From contig OZ245773.1 in assembly GCA_965227645.1 (NCBI GenBank), positions 682,001 through 746,000 on the forward strand: 64,000 bases of DNA, written 5' to 3'. This document shows positions 8,536 through 16,992 of this stretch, in pieces. The translations under genes were made by a program, and so were the position numbers. Numbering within the stretch: the first letter of the stretch is position 1; each line of letters opens with the position of its first letter. The notes under the pieces are model-generated. The model was not told where the DNA came from and made no database searches. It saw only the letters and a program-made list of their open reading frames with translations. This DNA comes from Flavimaribacter sp024343425. Its GTDB lineage: Bacteria; Pseudomonadota; Alphaproteobacteria; Rhizobiales; Rhizobiaceae.

Positions 8536-9975
8536 TTAGTACAGTTCCACGAAATCCTGGATCTTGAAGTTGGCGTTGCCGACCTGGGTGATGTCGGCGA
8601 TCACAAAAGACGAACCGGCGATTTGCACATAGAAATCGGTGTCCGATCCGTCCTTGAAGACGATCTCGAGGTCGTCGAGACTGTCGACGCCGTAGACATC
8701 CATCGAGATGTGGATCGTTTCACCGTCGACGATGCAGAGGTCGGCGATCTCGTTGCTGCCGCCATTCAGGTAGAACGTATCGACGCCGCCGTCGCCTTTC
8801 AGCCAGTCGTCTCCTGCGCCCGACACGATGATGTTGTCCTGGTCGCTGCCCCAGATCCGGTCGTCGAAATCGCTGCCGATATAGTTCTGGATGTTCTTCA
8901 ACGCGTCGGAGGCGCTTCTGGAATCGGTGTAGGCCGCCATGCCGAGCCAGACGGCGACGCCCTCTGTGCTGTCCGCATAGGAGACCGTGTTGTTGCCTTC
9001 GCCGCCGTCGATCGTGTTGTTGCCCGCTCCGGGAACGAAGAGCTCATCGGCCGACGAACCCGTCATGACGTCGTCGCCGGACTCCGCCCACCGGGCCATG
9101 GCTTCGTCCCGGTCGAGATCCGGGTCAAACTGATAGCCGGCGTAGGTCTTTTCAACATCGACGCCGTAGATGTTGAGCGCATGCTTTGGTCCTGCCTCTA
9201 CTGAATCGGCTACATCGTCATTGTAGCGGACCCCGTCGAGATAGATCTGACCCATCAGGTCTTCAGCCGTGGCCTGAGATCCCTGAACGGAGATCAGCGT
9301 TATGGGGTTTCCTTCGGCGTCGAAAATGAAAAAGCGGTTCGCGCCGAACTGCTGGATGACGAGGTCGTCGAACCCGGAAAGACCGTAGGTGTCTGCCGAG
9401 ATATGGATGACTTCGCCTTCGGCGATCGAGAAATCCATGATCCAGTGTTCATAGCCGCCGCGCAAAATGAAAGTGTCGACGCCGTCGCCGCCGGTGAGGT
9501 TGGTGAAGCCGCTTCTGCCGGCGTAGAGCCAGTTTGCCGAATCGCTTCCCGTCAGGCTGCTTGCGTTGTCGTCGTCGGCGAACAGCTTTTCCGGAATGTC
9601 CACCTCCATGGAGAAGGTCTTGCCCGTCATGTTCTGCAGGATGGCGATCGTCTCTCCGGTCGCGGCGATCTGCAGATAGCCGTTTCCGTCGGCGTCCGGT
9701 CCGACATAGACGAGGTCGTCGCGACCGGTAATTCCATAGGCTTCGTAATCAATCTCGATGTGGTCTTCGCCGGGTTCAAAGTCGACGATGGTGTTCTCGC
9801 CGCCGTCCAGGATAAACAGGTCGCGGCCGTTGCCGCCTTCCAGCGTGTCGTCGCCTTCGCCACCGGCCAGTATGTCCGCCCCGTCGTCGCCGAACAGGTA
9901 GTCGTCGCCGCCGCCGCCCATCAGGATGTTCGAATTCGCGTCTCCGCGGATGTCGTCGTCGAACTCGGTGCCGCG
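8536..9975. repeat. Long direct repeat, copy A (3' half of RTX gene 2)
   Basis: About 1.44 kb at 8536-9975 is nearly identical in sequence to 11837-13276 at a constant offset of 3301 bases, including many third-codon positions. It covers the stop codon and the last 500 or so codons. Identity falls sharply beyond about 9975, at codons around residue 500. Such a boundary suggests recent gene conversion or unequal crossover between the paralogues. Confidence 0.85.
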
Positions 9976-11481
9976 AATGTTCTCGATGCTGTAGTTGCGG
10001 TCGACGCCGATAACGTCGGTCAGCACGCCATTGAGTTCCATCTTGTACACGTGGCCGTTGACGACCTCGTAATACTCCTGGCCGCTGGCGTCGGAATATG
10101 TGTCCGTCATGTCGACGGTGATGCCGCGATTGGCCGTGATGTAGGAGGCGGTGTCGCTTCCTTCGCCACCGTAGAGAAAGTTGTTGCCGCCGCCGCCATA
10201 AAACACGTCGTCGCCGCCGAAGCCGTGCAATGTGTCGTTGCCGTCGTTGCTGGCCTCATAGCCGTCCGGCGTAAAGCCATAGAGCACGTCGCCATACTGG
10301 GTTCCGAGGACGAGATCGTCCGACACCGTGCCTTCCACGGTGAAGCCGCCATGGGCGCCGAGGATCAGGTACGAACCGTTGCCGATCCCGGCCAGTAGCT
10401 CGGGATCGAACCCCTCGACGGGCGTCGGGCTGTTGATGCCCCTGTAAACCCCGTCCTGGGTGATCAGGATCGCGTTCTGCTTCAGCGCCTCGATGAAGGC
10501 GGCCTTCTCGGCCGTATCAAGGCTCGATCCCAGGCCGAGTTCCTCTGCAAGCTGATCGAACTTGACCGTCAAAATCTTGTCGGCGGTGTTTTCGAGGTCC
10601 TGCGTGAAACTGAAATCGCTGACGAAATTGTAGTCCTCGGAAAGGAAAATGCCTTGCTTGGAGCTTCCGTCCAGAGGAAAAATGATGACGTCGCGCGTCG
10701 GATCGAAATCGGTTATCTCGACGAAAGCGGCGGAAGGGGCGGGGGTAACTGTTGTCCCTCCGGTAGAGGACAGGGCCGCGATGAAATTCATCATCACCGG
10801 CACAAGGCCGCGATACGCATTGTTCCCGCTGACCGCTATGAGGCCCAGATCACCCGCTGTCTGGGTAAACGCGTTTACAAGCTGATTGCCCCAATATTCC
10901 CAGTCGAAATGCGTGTAGCTGGGGCCTTCCAGTTCCCCGATGACGAAGGTGTCGAAGCCCTCGCCGCCGGTCAGCGTGTCTCCCTCATTGTCCTTCAGGC
11001 TGCCGGTGAACAACCAGTCATTGCCGCTGCCGCCGAAGAGCTGGTCCGCGCCGTCGCCTCCATAGAGGAAGTCGTTCCCGGAACCGCCATACAGGCAGTC
11101 ATCACCTCCATAGCCGTAAATGATGTCATTGCCGGCGCCACCATAAATTGTTTCTCCAATGCCGCCGTGCTTGATGGTTTCCGTGTTCGTACTTCCGGGG
11201 CCTGATGAAATCGTGTACGTCTTGGAGTAATCGTCATTGCCGTGGATCACATCGTCGCCGTCGGTTCCGATGATGGTGGAATGGGCGTAATGCCTCGTGG
11301 TGAACGACAAAGTTCCTCCAGGAACCACGTCCCAGCTGTTGTCATAATAGGTATCGGTCATCTGGTACGTGCCGTTGCTGGTGAACTGGAAGCTATGCCC
11401 CAGTTTCAGTGACGTCCAGGTGCTGATCCGACCCCCTTCATCGGCTTCAATCAGATGTTCATCCCACTGATATGTTGACAT
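8536..11481 (-). CDS. RTX-type secreted calcium-binding protein, copy 2 (981 aa)
   Basis: Second tandem copy, 78 bases upstream of copy 1 and probably co-transcribed with it. It has the same layout: an 80-residue non-repeat N-terminal domain (MSTYQWDEHLIEADEGG), RTX nonapeptides, a non-repeat insert (about 180-390) and roll-plus-cap modules to the C-terminal IQDFVELY. Its first 80 residues follow copy 1 closely. Its last 480 residues are almost identical to copy 3, with only about a dozen substitutions. The middle stretch (about 185-245 and 340-365) is private to this copy. GAGGAG lies about 9 nt before the ATG. Secretion by the neighbouring ABC exporter is inferred from context and from the absent signal peptide. 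Confidence 0.92.
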   Translation of the reverse strand: MSTYQWDEHLIEADEGGRISTWTSLKLGHSFQFTSNGTYQMTDTYYDNSWDVVPGGTLSFTTRHYAHSTIIGTDGDDVIHGNDDYSKTYTISSGPGSTNTETIKHGGIGETIYGGAGNDIIYGYGGDDCLYGGSGNDFLYGGDGADQLFGGSGNDWLFTGSLKDNEGDTLTGGEGFDTFVIGELEGPSYTHFDWEYWGNQLVNAFTQTAGDLGLIAVSGNNAYRGLVPVMMNFIAALSSTGGTTVTPAPSAAFVEITDFDPTRDVIIFPLDGSSKQGIFLSEDYNFVSDFSFTQDLENTADKILTVKFDQLAEELGLGSSLDTAEKAAFIEALKQNAILITQDGVYRGINSPTPVEGFDPELLAGIGNGSYLILGAHGGFTVEGTVSDDLVLGTQYGDVLYGFTPDGYEASNDGNDTLHGFGGDDVFYGGGGNNFLYGGEGSDTASYITANRGITVDMTDTYSDASGQEYYEVVNGHVYKMELNGVLTDVIGVDRNYSIENIRGTEFDDDIRGDANSNILMGGGGDDYLFGDDGADILAGGEGDDTLEGGNGRDLFILDGGENTIVDFEPGEDHIEIDYEAYGITGRDDLVYVGPDADGNGYLQIAATGETIAILQNMTGKTFSMEVDIPEKLFADDDNASSLTGSDSANWLYAGRSGFTNLTGGDGVDTFILRGGYEHWIMDFSIAEGEVIHISADTYGLSGFDDLVIQQFGANRFFIFDAEGNPITLISVQGSQATAEDLMGQIYLDGVRYNDDVADSVEAGPKHALNIYGVDVEKTYAGYQFDPDLDRDEAMARWAESGDDVMTGSSADELFVPGAGNNTIDGGEGNNTVSYADSTEGVAVWLGMAAYTDSRSASDALKNIQNYIGSDFDDRIWGSDQDNIIVSGAGDDWLKGDGGVDTFYLNGGSNEIADLCIVDGETIHISMDVYGVDSLDDLEIVFKDGSDTDFYVQIAGSSFVIADITQVGNANFKIQDFVELY

Positions 11482-11836
11482 AATTCCGATCTCCTCAGCT
11501 GGAAATTGAATAAGAGCGAACGGTTTTTCCCGTTAAGATGGTTCGTCATAGACACAGGAAATGTGTTCGATCAATGCCGCTTGCACCATCATGGACGAGA
11601 TTTAATCCAGAGGTTAGTCGCCGGTAATGTTTCGACCTGAAATTGCGCCTGCCAATCCATTCACTGTGCCATCAGGACCGGGTTGGACCAATGTTCGGGA
11701 TGCAGGGGCGTCGGTCCGCCGGAGGCGTGCTCACGGTCGCGCGAGGCGCAGGACGCTGTCTCCGGCGGATTGAGTCAACTGCAACCTTGAGTAAAACATC
11801 TATGATGTTCATTACCGGTTGCAGGTCGAAAGGGCT
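11482..11836. other. 355-bp intergenic region between RTX genes 3 and 2
   Basis: No convincing gene in either strand. The gap lies downstream of RTX copy 3 and upstream of copy 2, whereas copies 2 and 1 are only 78 bases apart. It may therefore hold a separate promoter for copies 2-1, but I could not define -35/-10 elements, a strong terminator or an operator. Short frames on the plus strand have no ribosome site. Confidence 0.4.
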
Positions 11837-13276
11837 CTAATACAGTTCCACGAAATCCTGGATCTTGAAGTTGGCGTTGCCGACCTGGGTGATGTCGGCG
11901 ATCACGAAAGACGAACCGGCGATTTGCACATAGAAATCGGTGTCCGATCCGTCCTTGAAGACGATCTCGAGGTCGTCGAGACTGTCGACGCCGTAGACAT
12001 CCATCGAGATGTGGATCGTTTCACCGTCGACGATGCAGAGGTCGGCGATCTCGTTGCTGCCGCCATTCAGGTAGAACGTATCGACGCCGCCGTCGCCTTT
12101 CAGCCAGTCGTCTCCTGCGCCCGACACGATGATGTTGTCCTGGTCGCTGCCCCAGATCCGGTCGTCGAAATCGCTGCCGATATAGTTCTGGATGTTCTTC
12201 AACGCGTCGGAGGCGCTTCTGGAATCGGTGTAGGCGGCCATGCCGAGCCAGACGGTGACGCCCTCTGTGCTGTCCGCATAGGTGACCGTGTTGTTGCCTT
12301 CGCCGCCGTCGATCGTGTTGTTGCCCGCTCCGGGAACGAAGAGTTCGTCGGCCGACGAACCCGTCATGACGTCGTCGCCGGACTCCGCCCACCGGGCCAT
12401 GGCTTCTTCACGGTCGAGATCCGGGTCGAACTGATAGCCGGCGTAGGTCTTTTCAACATCGACGCCGTAGATGTTGAGCGCATGCTTTGGTCCTGCCTCT
12501 ACTGAATCGGCAGCATCGTCATTGTAGCGGACCCCGTCGAGATAGATCTGACCCATCAGGTCTTCAGCCGTGGCCTGAGATCCCTGAACGGAGATCAGCG
12601 TTATGGGGTTTCCTTCGGCGTCGAAAATGAAAAAGCGGTTCGCGCCGAACTGCTGGATGACGAGGTCGTCGAACCCGGAAAGACCGTAGGTGTCTGCCGA
12701 GATATGGATGACTTCGCCTTCGGCGATCGAGAAATCCATGATCCAGTGTTCATAGCCGCCGCGCAAAATGAAAGTGTCGACGCCGTCGCCGCCGGTGAGG
12801 TTGGTGAAGCCGCTTCTGCCGGCGTAGAGCCAGTTTGCCGAATCGCTTCCCGTCAGGCTGCTTGCGTTGTCGTCGTCGGCGAACAGCTTATCTGGAATGT
12901 CCACCTCCATGGAGAAGGTCTTGCCCGTCATGTCCTGCAGGATGGCGATCGTCTCTCCGGTCGCGGCGATCTGCAGATAGCCGTTTCCGTCGGCGTCCGG
13001 TCCGACATAGACGAGGTCGTCGCGATCCGATACGCCATAGGCCTCGTAGTCAACCTGGATGTGGTCTTCGCCGGGTTCAAAGTCGACGATGGTGTTCTCG
13101 CCGCCGTCCAGGATAAACAGGTCGCGGCCTTGGCCGCCTTCCAGCGTGTCGTCGCCTTCGCCACCGGCCAGTATGTCCGCCCCGTCGTCGCCGAACAGGT
13201 AGTCGTCGCCGCCGCCGCCCATCAGGATGTTCGAATTCGCGTCTCCGCGGATGTCGTCGTCGAACTCGGTGCCGCG
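11837..13276. repeat. Long direct repeat, copy B (3' half of RTX gene 3)
   Basis: Partner of the repeat at 8536-9975, same orientation, offset 3301 bases. The repeat ends at the gene's stop codon on one side and near codon 500 on the other. Recombination between the two copies would delete one RTX gene while leaving an intact 981-codon hybrid. It may also cause assembly error. Confidence 0.85.
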
Positions 13277-14782
13277 AATGCTCTCGATACTGTAATTGCG
13301 GTCGACGCCGATCACTTCCTTTAAAACACCGTCTATCTGGTCCTTGTAGGCGTGGCCGTTGACGACCTCGTAATACTCGTCGCCATTGGCGTCGTAATAG
13401 GTTTCCGTCATGTCGACGGTGATGCCGCGATTGGCGCTGACGTAGGAAGCAGTGTCGTTGCCGTCTCCGCCATAGAGCTTGTTCCTGCCGCCGCCTGCCA
13501 GGAAGAGATCGTCGCCGCCGAAGCCGTGAAGCGTGTCGTTGCCGTCATCGTCGGCCGTATATCCGTCGGGCGTGTAGCCGTAGAGCACATCGCTATATTG
13601 CGTTCCGAGGACGAGATCGTCGGACACCGTGCCTTCGACGGTGAAGCCGCCATGGGCGCCGAGGATCAGAAACGAGCCTTCTCCGAGTTGCGCCAGCTTG
13701 TCCAGATCGACGCCTTCAATCGGTTTCGTTCCGTTGATGCCCATAAAGGCGCCGTCCGGCCGGATCAGGATCGCGTTCTGTTTCAACGCCTCGATGAAGG
13801 CCGCCTTTTCGGCCTCGTCCAGGCTCGATCCAAGTCCAAGTTCCTCGGCGAGTTCATCGAACTTGACCGTCAAGATCTTGTCGGCGGTGTCCTCAAGGTC
13901 CTGCGTGAAACTGAAATCGCTGACGAAATTGTAGTCCTCGGACAGGAATATGCCCTGCTTGGAGCTTCCGTCCAGCGGGAAGATGATAACGTCCCGCGTC
14001 GGATCGAAATCGGTGATCTCGACGAAGGCGGCGGAAGGCGGCGGAACCGTCTTGTCTTTTCCGGCTGCCTCATAGGCATTGATGAAATCAAGGATCATGG
14101 GCGTGATTTCCTTGAGCACCTTGCTGCCGTTCCCGACGACGAAGGCCAGATCGCTGACATCCGTGAACAGACCCTTGGTCAGATCCTTGCTCCAGTTCCC
14201 CCAATCGAACGCCTCATAGACGGATTGTTCGATATCCCCGATGACGAAGGTATCGAAACCCTCGCCGCCGGTCAGCACGTCTCCCTCATTGTTCTTCAGA
14301 CTGCCGGTAACGAGCCAGTCATTGCCGGTCCCGCCGATCAGGATGTCGGCGCCGGCGCCGCCATGAAGGAAGTCGTCGCCCGACCCGCCTTCCATCCGGT
14401 CGTTTCCGCCATAGCCGTAGATGATATCGTTGCCTGCGCCACCGTAAATTGTGTCTGCAATGCCGCCGTAGCTGATGGTGTATTTGTTCGTGGCGTTGCC
14501 GCCGGTGCTGACAACGTATGTTTTGGAATAGTCGTCATTCCCGTGGATGACGTCGTTGCCGTCAGTCCCGATGATTGTGGAGTAAGCCTCGTGCTTTTTG
14601 AGAAATGACATGAACCCGCCGGAACTGACGTCCCAATTGTTTTCGAAATAGGTGTCGGTCATCTGGTAGGTTCCTTTACTGCGGAACTCCATGTCCTGCC
14701 CTGCGTCCCAGGACCACCACTTCTTCAGTCGACCCCCGTCGTCGGGTTCGATAATATGCTCATCCCATTGATATGTAGACAT
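11837..14782 (-). CDS. RTX-type secreted calcium-binding protein, copy 3 (981 aa)
   Basis: Third copy, nearest the exporter genes and divergent from them. I place the start at 14782 (MSTYQWDEHIIEPDDGG), aligned with the other copies and preceded by AAGGA; an ATG at 14809 would add nine residues that the paralogues lack. With this start all three proteins are 981 residues. It is a mosaic: the first 80 residues are its own version, about 120-390 follow copy 1 (LHGGAGADILIGG, GVDLDKLAQLG), and from about 500 to the end it nearly matches copy 2. RTX nonapeptides and three or four roll-plus-cap modules are clear. It would be exported to the surface or medium and fold on meeting calcium. Confidence 0.92.
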   Translation of the reverse strand: MSTYQWDEHIIEPDDGGRLKKWWSWDAGQDMEFRSKGTYQMTDTYFENNWDVSSGGFMSFLKKHEAYSTIIGTDGNDVIHGNDDYSKTYVVSTGGNATNKYTISYGGIADTIYGGAGNDIIYGYGGNDRMEGGSGDDFLHGGAGADILIGGTGNDWLVTGSLKNNEGDVLTGGEGFDTFVIGDIEQSVYEAFDWGNWSKDLTKGLFTDVSDLAFVVGNGSKVLKEITPMILDFINAYEAAGKDKTVPPPSAAFVEITDFDPTRDVIIFPLDGSSKQGIFLSEDYNFVSDFSFTQDLEDTADKILTVKFDELAEELGLGSSLDEAEKAAFIEALKQNAILIRPDGAFMGINGTKPIEGVDLDKLAQLGEGSFLILGAHGGFTVEGTVSDDLVLGTQYSDVLYGYTPDGYTADDDGNDTLHGFGGDDLFLAGGGRNKLYGGDGNDTASYVSANRGITVDMTETYYDANGDEYYEVVNGHAYKDQIDGVLKEVIGVDRNYSIESIRGTEFDDDIRGDANSNILMGGGGDDYLFGDDGADILAGGEGDDTLEGGQGRDLFILDGGENTIVDFEPGEDHIQVDYEAYGVSDRDDLVYVGPDADGNGYLQIAATGETIAILQDMTGKTFSMEVDIPDKLFADDDNASSLTGSDSANWLYAGRSGFTNLTGGDGVDTFILRGGYEHWIMDFSIAEGEVIHISADTYGLSGFDDLVIQQFGANRFFIFDAEGNPITLISVQGSQATAEDLMGQIYLDGVRYNDDAADSVEAGPKHALNIYGVDVEKTYAGYQFDPDLDREEAMARWAESGDDVMTGSSADELFVPGAGNNTIDGGEGNNTVTYADSTEGVTVWLGMAAYTDSRSASDALKNIQNYIGSDFDDRIWGSDQDNIIVSGAGDDWLKGDGGVDTFYLNGGSNEIADLCIVDGETIHISMDVYGVDSLDDLEIVFKDGSDTDFYVQIAGSSFVIADITQVGNANFKIQDFVELY

Positions 14783-15204
14783 GATTATACGATCCTTCTC
14801 GAATTCCATGTTTGGTGACTGTGTGAATTTTGCTGGCTTATGCGCGTCTGTATGGCCGCTGAGTTATGCTGAACCACGGGGTCGGGCAATCCGGTTTGCG
14901 GGTTTGTGGATGAGAATTAATCCAGCCTTAATGGCCATGTAATTCTACGCGCACTATGTGCATCAAATGCGCTGCGCCGAGGATCGGACACAGCCGTCGA
15001 CGACACTCGAAACGGGTCTTGGCCGGAGAATCGCTCCGTCCCGACAATCAGCGAATGCGCAGTCGAAGACTGTTTCAATCCGGACGTCGAGCTTACCAAA
15101 GTTTAAGGAAAAACCGATGGCGCTCAACCGCAGGTTCAACCATATGAGGGGCGTCAGCCGCTCATCTTGAGCGAGTCTACCCAAACCGATGGGAGCACGG
15201 GATC
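14783..15204. promoter_or_regulatory. Divergent promoter region between the RTX array and its exporter
   Basis: A 422-bp region that must hold the promoters for RTX copy 3 (minus) and the exporter pair (plus). The RTX-proximal half is more AT-rich than the genes around it. A 17-codon frame at 15117-15170, with AAGGA 7 nt before its ATG, ends 34 bases before the exporter start and could be a short leader peptide (weak). I found no recognisable operator. Confidence 0.45.
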
Positions 15205-16992
15205 ATGTCAATGGCAGGGAATCTGACGCCGATTGAAGGCGCTGCATTCGCGCCTGTTTCAGGCAAGGATGCGCCTCGAAGCGCACCAGGCGCGAGTGCG
15301 CCGACCGGCAGGAGCGTCGATCCGGTGGGAGACGCCTTCCGGTCGCTGCGCACATGTTTCACCGGCGTCGCCGTCGTCAGCGCCGTCATCAACCTTCTGA
15401 TGCTCACCGGACCGATCTTCATGCTGCAGATCTATGACCGGGTGCTTGCAAGCGGCTCTTTGCCGACGCTGGTCACCCTGTCCGGGCTGGTGCTGGCGCT
15501 CTTCGGTTTCATGGCGCTGCTCGACGGATTGAGAAGCCGCATTTTCACCCGGATCAGCCAGGACGTGGACAATCGCCTGTCGGGTCTGGCGTTCCGGACA
15601 TCGACATTTCTGCCTGTCAGGTTCGGCGCGAAGGGCGCGGCGATCAGACCCGTTCAGGATCTCGACAATGTCCGCGCATTCCTCGCCGGATCCGGTCCGG
15701 GGGCGATCTTCGACATGCCCTGGCTGCCGTTCTATCTGGGAATTGTCTTCCTGTTCGCCAGCCTCCTTGGTTATGTCGCCCTTGCCGGCGCGGCGATCAT
15801 TTTCACCCTGATCATCATCAACGAGCTTATTGCGCGCAAGGCGGTGAAAAGCGCCATGCAGACGGCCGGTCGGCGCACCTCCAGCATCGAGGAGTCGCGC
15901 CGCAACGCCGAAGCGATCCAGGCCATGGGAATGTCTGGCGCGCTGACGGCCAGCTGGACCGACAGCAACACCGACTATCTGGACAAGCAGCGCCACGCTG
16001 CGGACTGGTCATCGCTGTTCTCCACCATGATCAAGAGCACGCGCATGGTGCTTCAGTCCGCCATGCTCGCCGTCGGCGCCTGGCTCGTCATCCAGCAGGA
16101 GATCTCTGCAGGGGTCATGATCGCGGCCTCCATCATGACGGCGCGCGCGCTTGCGCCGGTGGAAGCGGCGATCGGCAACTGGCCGGTCTTCGTGACGGCG
16201 CGCAGAAGCCTCGGCCAGCTGCGCAAGATCCTGCGGGAGAATGAAGGAGCGCCGGGCCTTATTCCGCTGCCCCTGCCCAGCAAGTCGCTGAAACTCGACC
16301 GCTTCACCTGCGGTCCGGACGGCCAGGCCGTCGTGAAAGCGGCGACCTTCGATCTTGAGGCAGGCGACGCGCTGGCGGTCGTCGGCCCCTCGGGATCCGG
16401 CAAATCGACACTGGTGCGTGGCATCGCAGGCGCGATCCCGCGCATGTCGGGCGACGTGCGTTTCGACGGCGCCGAACTCGAGCAGTGGGCCGATGACCGG
16501 ATCGGCGCCTTCATCGGCTACCTGCCGCAGGACATCCAGCTTTTCGACGGAACCGTCGCGGCGAATATCGCGCGGTTCGACGGGGAGGCGGATCCGGCGG
16601 CCATTGTCGAGGCGGCCCGTCTCGCCGGCGTCCATGACCTGATCGTGGGTCTGCCGGACGGCTACAATACGGTCATCGGATCGGCGGGCTATTCGCTCTC
16701 GGGCGGCCAGAGGCAGCGCATCGCGCTCGCCAGGGCGCTGTTCGGCGATCCCTTCGTCGTCATTCTCGACGAGCCGAACTCCAATCTCGACGCCAACGGA
16801 GAGGCCGCGCTGACAGAGGCTATCAAGGCCCTGCGCGAGAAAGGCTCGATCGTCATCATCGTATCCCATCGTCCGTCCGCCATGGCCGTCAGCAACAAGG
16901 TGCTGTGCCTGAGAGACGGTCAGGTGGCGGCGTTCGGACCCAGGCAGAAGTTTGTCCGGCCGGTGGAAGCCGTCAAGGAGGCAGGAGAATGA
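15205..16992 (+). CDS. Type I secretion ABC transporter, PrtD/AprD-like (595 aa)
   Basis: Inner-membrane exporter that uses ATP to push unfolded substrates through a type I channel. The N-terminal half holds six predicted membrane helices with the PrtD-family landmark DMPWLPFYLGIVFLF (about residues 170-184). The C-terminal ATPase has Walker A (GPSGSGKST, 394-402), the signature LSGGQRQRIALARA, Walker B (VVILDEP) and the H-loop (IVSHRPS). There is no C39 peptidase domain, which fits RTX substrates without a cleaved leader. GGGAG lies about 10 nt before the ATG. It overlaps the adaptor gene by four bases. The three RTX proteins next door are the obvious substrates. Confidence 0.95.
   Translation: MSMAGNLTPIEGAAFAPVSGKDAPRSAPGASAPTGRSVDPVGDAFRSLRTCFTGVAVVSAVINLLMLTGPIFMLQIYDRVLASGSLPTLVTLSGLVLALFGFMALLDGLRSRIFTRISQDVDNRLSGLAFRTSTFLPVRFGAKGAAIRPVQDLDNVRAFLAGSGPGAIFDMPWLPFYLGIVFLFASLLGYVALAGAAIIFTLIIINELIARKAVKSAMQTAGRRTSSIEESRRNAEAIQAMGMSGALTASWTDSNTDYLDKQRHAADWSSLFSTMIKSTRMVLQSAMLAVGAWLVIQQEISAGVMIAASIMTARALAPVEAAIGNWPVFVTARRSLGQLRKILRENEGAPGLIPLPLPSKSLKLDRFTCGPDGQAVVKAATFDLEAGDALAVVGPSGSGKSTLVRGIAGAIPRMSGDVRFDGAELEQWADDRIGAFIGYLPQDIQLFDGTVAANIARFDGEADPAAIVEAARLAGVHDLIVGLPDGYNTVIGSAGYSLSGGQRQRIALARALFGDPFVVILDEPNSNLDANGEAALTEAIKALREKGSIVIIVSHRPSAMAVSNKVLCLRDGQVAAFGPRQKFVRPVEAVKEAGE

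Noticed and set aside
5599..14608. Long plus-strand open frames opposite the RTX genes (for example 5599-7347, 582 codons)
   Set aside because: They mirror the Asp/Gly-rich repeats of the real minus-strand genes, give Val/Ala/Asp-rich low-complexity proteins, and lack ribosome sites and known domains.
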